DNA of 64,000 bases, taken from NCBI GenBank assembly GCA_030998225.1, contig JAPYXD010000484.1, positions 5,270,001 to 5,334,000 of the forward strand. The letters run 5' to 3'. This document shows positions 56,336 to 64,000 of the stretch, one piece after another. A program made the position numbers and the translations under genes. The stretch is from Diplolepis rosae. Its lineage: Eukaryota; Arthropoda; Insecta; Hymenoptera; Diplolepididae. The stretch's first letter is position 1, and each line of letters begins with the position of its first letter. Below the pieces are notes generated by a model. That model had not been told where the DNA came from. It saw nothing but the letters and a program-made list of their open reading frames with translations, and did not search any database.

Positions 56336-56471
56336 TCTAAACTAAACCTCAGATTGTCATGAAATTTTGACACTTAACGTTTGAAGGTTGGTACTATCCA
56401 TAAATCATATGGATATAACAACAGTGGTGCCATCTATATGTCAGACCGGAAACTTATTGAGTGATGTGTTA

Positions 56472-59199
56472 ACTCTCAGATACTACAATTGTGTTTATTC
56501 ATGTAGACCATCGTCTTGAAAAAATCTAATCGTTTCTCAGCAGCTGCCGCCAGACAAAAATGAGTTCAAAATTAGTCTGAATACATTAAAAATAAACCCG
56601 ATTTAAAAATGAAGCAAATTGATTCATTATGATCTCATGTTCTCTTTTTGGGTATTGGGAATTTTTTTCATTGATAACCCTGCGACCGAAATGTTATTGA
56701 AAAAGATTCGTTTTCATTCATGCAGCGTTTTCTGCTAAATTCTTTTCAATTCGCCAGTACGAGTTCCTTTCAATGATAGGTAATTCGGTTTAATACGGAA
56801 GAGTGAAAGTTTATCTCGAGTTATTGATAATGCTAGCGTTTGTATCAAACAAGGAATAAAATTGTGCGAGATAAGTAATCTTCGAGTACACGGACAAACT
56901 TTATATATCAATATTTATGATGATCAGTAGACAAATTTAGAATTTTATCGTTCTACTTTGGGGAAACATGGAGTACAATGTGAATTGTTCATATCGCATT
57001 AATATAAAAAAGCATTTTCATATTTACTACTAATACTTTAGAATAGTAATAATTAGAATGGACAATACAATAAATTAGTATTTGAGCAACAAAATTTGAG
57101 ACTCAGAAATATTGTAAGTGGCCTCTAAGAAATGATAGGTAAATAATTGTATTTATGAACAGTTAAAGTAACATAAAATGACAGAAGATTACGAAAATTT
57201 AACATGGCAAATATGGATACCTAAGAAAAGGTTCGAAACTGTGGATTACTTTGAATTAGAATAGTATAGATCAAAAACGTGAATATTGAAGATTAGCATT
57301 AATAATGTTTAACTTCAGAGGTATTTTCGATAGTAGTCAAACTTATTTGGTCTAATAATTGAAATTTAACGGTTTTAAAGGTTGGAATTTTGGCCGGTAG
57401 AGAGAAGGCGCATTTCCGTCTCACAAGTCCATAGGGTAAGAGGAGGACCAGTCGTTGGCACCCCCCTCCAACTTGCTTTAAACAGTAGAAAAATGCAAAA
57501 AGTCAAAAATCGAAAACTTTAATATGGCCTTCTACGACTCATTAATACTTTCTATGCTTATTTATATGATATTATATTTCTTTTATTGGAAAAGGAGTAC
57601 AAAATTTGCTTTCTAATAGTGGCAATACAAATATTTAGAATTGTCTGCGAATTTCATTAAATCAAAAATGTAACATACTCAAATATAATAACAGTTCCAA
57701 TGAAATTCACCATCAAAAGTTTCTCCGCGTATTAATTGATAACTGGAAATAATCTGAATTTGCAAAATTACACATTTTGAGTTTAGCGGGTAACTTTTAA
57801 TAGCGTTGTCTGTAATTTTTTCACTGAGGGGACATTCTTTAATAAAAAATTGATAAGCATGAAATTCAACTCGGATAAAAAAGCCTTAAATAATATAGAC
57901 TTAGTTAAAAAATATATACATTTGGTTTCTGTAACATTTATTCAATCAGTAGAATATGTTTGATGAAAAGACATGAAGATCATTGATTACCCGATTTTAT
58001 TCAACAAGGATAGAACGTGAAATAGAGAAAGAGAATTTGAACTGAGGAAGAAGTAGATCCGAAGAAAATGTATAAATGTAAATTGTAAAGAGACTCAACG
58101 TCGACCAACTTGCTGAGTCGTGGGTGCAAGAAAATCGCAGGGTAAAAAGCAGACGATCTGATGAATAATACATTTTACGGTCGTCAGACGATACATTATG
58201 TCAAAGCAGTGCCTATGTCATAGTAAATGATAATATCGCATTTAGAATGAAAGATGGAAGGAGGAAGAACTCGTGCAACTGAAAACACAAACTGTGTAAC
58301 GCAAGCTGTACGGTGGTCGTGTCACTTGAATTGCATATTTACATTCATCTTTATAATACTTCAATTTAATCGCATTTTAGGAAAAAGAAACAAGTAGTCA
58401 GAAGGAGATTTATCATAAATTGCTCTTATTTTTTACCCATTTGAAATTAATTTTCATTACGTCACGAAATAAGGCTTGATTTTTATTTAAGTTTGGAAAA
58501 ACTTATTATTCATCCTTTCAAAGATTTCATTAATGATCTCTCATCCTTTGAGTTTTCACTAAACGAGTATATAATTTGATCTTATCTTAAAATCATAAAT
58601 AATAATTTCTCTTTGAAGTGTTGTGAGATACTTAGGTTCCTACCTTATATCATATTAATCTGCTGTAATATTAATGAAAAAATGTACTCTCGCTTGAGGA
58701 CAACTCTAATGCTAAAACTTATTTTTTTTATTAAATGCTTAAAATATAGGTGTGTCTCAGAAGTAGCGATTAAATTTGAAAAAATTTGGTTTCTTATTGA
58801 ACTTTCTAGTTGTGAAAACTTATCGTTATTTTAAACGCATCAATCAAAACACGAAAGAGTTTACAAAATTATGTTTGTTAATTTTATTATTCTTTTGAAC
58901 TTACGTATTGCGAAGTGTTTACTGGAAAACTCGTCAATACTATTCTGCTTGCAAACCTAAAACCAAAAATATGTTATATTATGAGTAAAAGTGCAGATAA
59001 ATGGATACGCAGAATAGATATCAAGATATTACAGCTAAATAGTCAAATATTATAGCTAAATTTATATTTAAATTTACGAGGTAAAATAAAAATAAACATG
59101 ATTGAATAAATCTGTTTAATTATCTGGTTATAATTACACAGAATATAAGAAAGCGTGAAAAATGTATAATTGCGGGGTGCGGGCTCATGGCTAGATATT
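56472..59199. other. Long stretch without recognised elements
   Basis: About 2.7 kb of AT-rich DNA with no identified repeat family, RNA gene or exon. A 73-codon open frame (58613-58834) has no recognisable domain. It is probably unique intergenic or intronic DNA. Confidence 0.45.
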
Positions 59200-59640
59200 T
59201 ATTTCGTATTTCACATATTATTATAAAAAAATTGAATTTTGGATTAATTATTTATAAAAATATATCTATTCAAATTTGCAGATCTTTTATAGTTAGCAAT
59301 TTTTTATTATAACGTTTTTTCGTATCTCGTATAATTTAAATGGAAAATGAAATTTAGATATTGACTTTTTTCAAGTTTCAACATACTGTAACTTTCCTAA
59401 TTTTGGTTTCATCAAAAAATATTATCAGGATAATTAGTAGAGATTTATGAGCACTATCAAAAACCAGTACTGCAATTTTTGATTTTTTCAAAAAAAAACA
59501 GACAGACACTTTCGTAAAAACCGTTCTTAGGATTCAGGGGGTCTCAAAACATAAAGATTTGATGAAAATTCGAAAAGTCATTTTTCATATGAAACCAATA
59601 TTTTCTCATATGATAAGAATATAGAAAAATCGAATTGATC
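59200..59640 (-). repeat. Family B repeat, reverse copy
   Basis: TTTCGTATTTCACATATTAT, ACTGTAACTTTCCTAATTTT, ATTATCAGGATAATTAGTAG, ACAGACAGACACTTTCGTAA, GATTCAGGGGGTCTCAAAAC and CATATGAAACCAATA. Confidence 0.8.
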
Positions 59641-60568
59641 GTAAGAGCGAGGACGGGATGCGGCGGATTATGGGTACTATGATTTTTAATCTGAGCCTAG
59701 ACCACTCGAAGCCACCCCTGGAAGTTGTTTACCCTTAGAATAAGGATGCTTGAATGATGGTCGTCTGGATAACATATAACAAATGTCCACAGTATCCCTG
59801 AATATATGGAAGTCTACCCGCCCACCATTTCTTTACGCGTCACTGAATGAAAATTGTCGCGGATGCTTTGAATTGGCTCAGTTCGAAAATCTTATATTCT
59901 GTAAATAAAATAAAGGTATAAAAGGCTCACCTTGTAACTGGATTATTTGTATGCTTGACTCTTAATCTGAAAGTTTCATGGTACAATATAAAATTTAATG
60001 AAGTAAAAAAGCATGCAATGAATTTCAATTCATACTACTTAGTATTCATGAGAACATTGAGAGAAAACAATTTGTTTTATCCGAGTAAAAACTTTGTGTT
60101 GAATCAACTAAATTCACTCCAACGAATCCTTTAGTTCGAATTTAAAAAGACATTTCTTCAATTAAAAGAAAATGGGTTTGTCTCTTTATATTCCCATCAT
60201 ATGAAAAAGCATAATTTGTAAATTCATTAAATAAGACCATTTTGAAAATTTTTGTGAATTGATTTTTGAATTATCTTCATTATATTTTTAAATGCAACAG
60301 AAATCAGTAAAGTTACAGAATTTAAAAACCTTGAAAAATCAAATTTACGAAATGGAAAAATTTGCCCACTGAAATCCGCCAAATTATCATTTTTTTTGCA
60401 TAGCCTTTAAATTTTTAATTTGAAAAATGCAAAATTCAATTTTATACAAAAACGACAAGAGATGAAGGAAAGGGCCTATGAATAATTTTTTAAAGACTTT
60501 GAAGTAATTAAATTCACGTTAACAATACTATAAAGATATTAGTCATACGTATAGTATTCATATTGAAA
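59641..60568. other. Unassigned
   Basis: AT-rich DNA with no supported feature. Confidence 0.45.
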
Positions 60569-60728
60569 TACCCGTGTGGAAAAATTTCATGGCAGTTTGG
60601 AATCATACTAACGCCAGTACAGTTTTTATCACGCCTGAATATTCACGAATTGCTAGTCTGGTGCGATCTTGGCGCTGTCTAGTTTTACTGTGATTGTATC
60701 ATTGCCAAGTCAGTCTGCGAAAAGCCAA

Positions 60729-60735
60729 TATAAAA
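60729..60735 (+). promoter_or_regulatory. TATA box candidate
   Basis: TATAAAA lies about 90 bases before the first splice donor. It predicts transcription start near 60760, inside the TIR element and upstream of the small spliced gene. In AT-rich DNA such a match alone is weak; the position gives it weight. Confidence 0.45.
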
Positions 60736-60759
60736 TAATGAGACTTTAGCGGTACTGAA

Positions 60760-61576
60760 AATCTGTCAAGCTTTTATGATGGTACCAGACAGTCTGCCTA
60801 TTTGAACTTAGAAAAAAAGGTATGTCATGAAAGAAAATTTGTTTAAACATTTTTATATACATATAATTGCTTTATGAATCATAAAAAATTGTGTTGTTTG
60901 AAATTATAATTATTCTTGAAATATATTGTATAAAACAATCGCAGCTAGGTATTGATTTACTTTTATTTATTTAAATGGAGGTTAGTTCTAATCAGTTTTA
61001 TACCATGTAATTTGTATCCTTTAATAGGTCCAAAATATGGAAAATTTAAAACGCAAACGAAAATTAACAGTAGCTTGTGTAAGGAAACTTAGAGTTCTTG
61101 CCAAAGCTGCCAAATTACGGAATTCAGGAGCTGTCAATTTATCGACAACTGGCTCGGACTTGGAAGGTAAGACACTTAATTCTATGAAAAGAGCGTTTTA
61201 TCTGCGATAATTATCTTGACTTACACGTAGCTAATTCTATTTTCCAAATTTCCCAAGCAATATTTTTTTTTAAATTACTTTGCTTAAGTAAACATTTATT
61301 AATAGCTTTATGAAAACAGTAATTTGTCTTCATGAAGAACATTATTCATCTTGAATAGAAAAAAAAAATGACTTGATAAATGAAAATATTACATTTTTAT
61401 TTTAATTTTCATTAAATTTCTATTTACAAATAAAACTTTATGTTACAATTAACATTTTACTTGTAGCAGGGAGAGCAAACAAGAAACCACATTTAAAAGA
61501 TTCAACAAATCCAGATGGAGATATTGTAATGCTGGAGAAAGTGTACGATAAAGAAATAGAAGTGTTGAACAAATAA
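60760..61576 (+). CDS. Small three-exon gene inside TIR element, 78 aa, unknown
   Basis: Exon 1 (about 60760-60819) is non-coding and ends AAAG|GTATGT. Intron 1 (60820-61027) ends CTTTAATAG. Exon 2 (61028-61166) starts the protein at ATG 61037-61039 and ends GGAAG|GTAAGA. Intron 2 (61167-61469) ends TTGTAGCAG, a tandem acceptor that would allow a one-residue variant. Exon 3 (61470-61576) stays in frame to TAA at 61574-61576. The protein starts MENLKRKRKLTVACVRKLRV, with a strongly basic first half (KRKRK could act as a nuclear signal). The second half (GRANKKPHLKDSTNPDGDIV) ends with an acidic tail. No known domain was recognised. Splice sites with good consensus and a preserved frame across an intron favour a real gene or a recent copy of one. 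It could also be the last exons of a larger captured gene. Confidence 0.6.
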
Positions 61577-61963
61577 AAAAGTAAAAAGTAACAATTTCTC
61601 TATTTATTCATAGGCTTTAATTGGTTTCATAATTAAACATACATATTAATTCCGAATCCGGATTTCATGTAGGTTTACTAGATATATCTAGCCCCACTAT
61701 CTAGCTTCTACATAGCCAAACTGTCTTGTTGCTAGTCGATCCGAGCGTTACAGTTCGGTATAGTCACTGGACAGTCAATCTGTCCCGCGCCAGTACAAAT
61801 TCTAGACGGACTTGACTGATTCTGTACAGCGCCTAGAAAAATTTCCACACGGGTAGTAATAAACTCAAATGCGAAACAAATAAAGGTAACTAATTATGCT
61901 TTTGGTTCAAGTAAAATTTATTTCCCGTGTTCGTATCAGTGTACGCAGGTAAAAATGAGTTTT

Positions 61964-62580
61964 TTTCCGCCGTGTACCGGAAGTTAGCTTTGTCGGTGTC
62001 GTTTTCAGTTAGAATTTTTGAAAAATGCATTTTTTCAATAATTTTATATATGAAAGTAAAAAATCTTGAAAATGTTGTCTTAAAATTTTGAGACGATTGG
62101 AGCAAAATTGAAAGAGCTAGAGCGTTTTAAAGCCCCGCCCACCCGACCCTCCAAGGGTTATTGAAAACTTTAAACGCATTTATCTCAAAACTACATTTTC
62201 GAAGTCGGTCGACACGATTTCTCAAAAACTAATACACCGATCCGTTTGAAACTTTCCAGACATATTTCATACATATTTAACTTGTGCGTGAACAAAGGAT
62301 TTAAAAAAATAATAATGACAACTCGTTTACAAAAATAAAATGGTCGATTCTTTGGAACAAAAATCGTGATTTTCACTTGAAAAGTTCTCCAAAAATTTTT
62401 AATTAAATTTTTTTTTTTTTTAAATCCTTCGTTCAAGTACTAGACAAAGTCATCTACTAACGAAATCTTTTTGGTTTTTCGATTTGAGATGATCCTGTCT
62501 CGAGATATCATGTGCGGGAAAATCAACTTTTCTCACGCAAAACGACACCGAATCGGCTAACTTTCGGTATACAGCGAAAA
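61964..62580. mobile_element. Element with GTCGGTGTCGTTTT ends
   Basis: The inverted ends run from CGCCGTGTACCGGAAGTTAGC at the left to GGCTAACTTTCGGTATACAGCG at the right, and extend inwards through GGTGTCGTTTT. They match the palindrome at 35630-35820. The interior carries a family Y segment (from about 62164). Open frames at 61890-62105, 62191-62436 and 62450-62692 are not supported. Confidence 0.75.
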
Positions 62581-63242
62581 TGGAAAAATTTGGAAGATGG
62601 CGAATTCGTTGCACGTCGTATTTCAAGACATGTGGCATGCTTCTGAAATTTTTCGCATATCCGTACTGTCGCATTTTACAGTCTCTTTCCACACAGAGCG
62701 AAAAGAAGTGTCACCAAGAATGCTCTTTCCTTAAAGCTAAACACGTGTCAGAGACGGGAATGCGCGTGCATCATCTCTCTAGGGACGGTTTCCTCTTCGA
62801 GGAAGCACGTGGTCTACTTTCGAAGTCAAGAGAGTGTATGATGTAAATAGATGTGGGACCTCGACTAGCTCCAGGAATGAAAAACAAAACAGAGAAACTA
62901 TAACACATCGAATTACAAAAGAAAGCCAGATTTTTTTAAGACTCCAAGGACAAGTGCATTGAGATAAAAAATGTCCCAGTTTTCAAATTATAATTTTGAT
63001 ATTTTTAATTAAAAGTATTGTTTACAGAAATATTCATTTAGAAGGAAGTAGGTAAAGTTTCTGGTCATTTTTCAGCACATACTATAGCTTCCCAGTTGTA
63101 AAAACAATGTAGATATAAAAATAATAATTCTGCCGATTGTGATCTCCCACCTTTCAGTAGTAGTAGCCTGTTCAGTCAGACACGTGTCAGTGGAAACTGG
63201 TTTTTCTAGTCAGCCAAATTGTTCGGTTTGCTCTTATTTAAG
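62581..63242. other. Unassigned, less AT-rich
   Basis: It includes an 88-codon open frame (62580-62846) without a recognisable domain, whose start lies in the neighbouring element end. No splice context supports it. Confidence 0.45.
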
Positions 63243-63600
63243 GTAGTTCGTTCACGAAAATTGGACCTCAGGCAAAAATAGATAATTTTGCTTTCAAGAA
63301 TAGCAATATTATTATTGAAGGGCTAATTTGAAAGAGAAAAGATTATTTTTCATGAAAAAAATTTGAAACACAAAAAAATAATGTTATTAATAAATTTTAT
63401 TTTTGCCCAAACTTATTTTCTTATCGCTTCGAGTCAAATTTTTGAAAATGATGCGATTCTAATAAATCGCGGTTAATTTTTTTAGGAAAAAAATTCTCTA
63501 GAACATGACCGTTTCCTATTTTTGAAATTGAATTAATTATTATCAAATACAGAAACTTGTTTATAAAAATTTTGATTTGAAAAATTATTTTGTTTATAAC
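63243..63600 (+). mobile_element. Foldback element F, single arm
   Basis: It begins AAGGTAGTTCGTTCACG and carries AATAGATAATTTTGCTTTCA, AATATTATTATTGAAGGGCTA and TTCTTATCGCTTCGAG, like the left arms of copies 1 and 2. The second arm is missing. Confidence 0.8.
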
Positions 63601-63845
63601 TGAATAACCTGAATTTCAATGCAAATATTCACGAAAATTTGACATTATTCACACAAAATTCTTAGAAATAGAATACTGCGCCGTACAGTGATCTCATCAA
63701 AAATCTGTTTTTTATAAAAAATCCTCTACAAATTTCTTGAATAATTTAACCTAAATAACAGAAGTAACTTATAATTGAAAATATATGTTGATGTTGATAA
63801 TTGCTTTAAGATCCAAGGTTAATAAAAACTCAAAGTTTTATACAA

Positions 63846-63884
63846 TCAGATGTTTCGGCTCTAAGCGGAGCTCTCATCAGTGAT
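63846..63884 (-). ncRNA. Hammerhead-ribozyme-like motif (possible Penelope remnant)
   Basis: On the minus strand CTGATGA (63874-63880) is followed by a stem II with GCTC/GAGC pairing around a six-base loop, then the second core box GAAAC (63852-63856), then ACA-TCTGAT-TGT, a possible short stem III, and A. This is the core order of a hammerhead ribozyme, as known from Penelope-like retroelements. Stem II has an A-C mismatch, and stem I pairs poorly. This copy is probably inactive or the match is partial. Confidence 0.45.
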
Positions 63885-64000
63885 TTATTGTAAATCTAAA
63901 AAATAGAGAAAATGGGGGTTGCTAACATAGGATTTATTTTATAAAAAAATTTAAAATAATTAACATTTCCTTTTTAGAAAGTTGATAAAGAAACTTTGAA

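Larger units (their letters stand above)
54820..56469 (-). mobile_element. Mariner interrupted by a nested insertion
   Basis: Inverted ends ACACATCACTTAATAAGTG / CAATAAGT-type complement ending AGTGATGTGT (about 28 bp), with TA at 54818-54819 and 56470-56471. Without the nested 540-bp insertion, the element is about 1.1 kb. This is shorter than a typical 1.3-kb mariner, because the first part of the transposase is deleted. Confidence 0.9.
60571..61853 (+). mobile_element. TIR element carrying a spliced gene
   Basis: CCCGTGTGGAAAAATTTC at 60571 and its inverted match AAATTTCCACACGGG ending at 61853 are the termini. TA lies at 60569-60570 and 61854-61855. Both flanking arms are built from repeated CAGTCTG / CAGACTG / GGACAGTC words, like the word MITEs elsewhere in the window. 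Unlike those, the centre holds a TATA-type box and an apparent three-exon gene (60760-61576). No transposase was recognised. Either a non-autonomous element captured a gene, or the gene belongs to an unfamiliar element type. Confidence 0.7.

Noticed and set aside
1..64000. CRISPR array, prokaryotic operon, prophage or integron
   Set aside because: No regular direct repeats with unique spacers, no clustered prokaryotic genes and no ribosome-binding-site pattern; the content is eukaryotic transposable elements. The one tandem array (6887-7330) has no spacers.

Overview
The window looks like intergenic DNA from an arthropod nuclear genome, most likely an insect. It is AT-rich and has almost no host coding sequence. 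It is crowded with insect-type transposable elements: R1-clade non-LTR retrotransposons with CCHC Gag and FADD reverse transcriptase, several mariner lineages, piggyBac-type TTAA elements, foldback elements, TA-flanked MITEs and a possible Penelope-type hammerhead motif. The order cannot be fixed from sequence alone; a wasp-like hymenopteran is one possibility. There is no bacterial operon structure, CRISPR array or rRNA.

Layout. 0-11 kb: dispersed repeats, a 131-bp hairpin (2108-2238), TA-flanked MITEs, a ~105-bp tandem array (6887-7330) and a 660-bp foldback element (10601-11262). 11.4-16.2 kb: GC-rich non-LTR remnants lie inside what appears to be one split AT-rich MITE. 16.3-22 kb: foldbacks and a 2.7-kb element with ~340-bp terminal inverted repeats that encloses a fragment of a conserved arthropod domain. 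25-26.2, 33.1-34.2 and 39.5-41.1 kb: the longest copies of the dominant dispersed family (family B, roughly a dozen pieces). 28.9-30.1 kb: a decayed mariner. 32.2-35.9 kb: a nest of elements inside a mariner whose two inverted ends are now 3 kb apart. 42.2-47.4 kb: nested elements with two piggyBac-type MITEs and a deleted mariner. 48.1-53.9 kb: a full-length but broken R1-clade retrotransposon with a 17-bp target duplication and poly(A). 54.8-56.5 kb: a mariner split by another element. 60.6-61.85 kb: a TIR- and TA-bounded element that contains an apparent three-exon gene with a TATA box.

The retrotransposon ORFs and mariner transposases carry stops, frameshifts or deletions, so none looks autonomous. 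The most intriguing object is 60571-61853: a short TIR element built like the neighbouring MITEs but carrying a promoter-like box, two consensus-type introns and a 78-codon open frame. Several MITE-like elements share another feature: each is built from its own short palindromic word repeated irregularly through its body.
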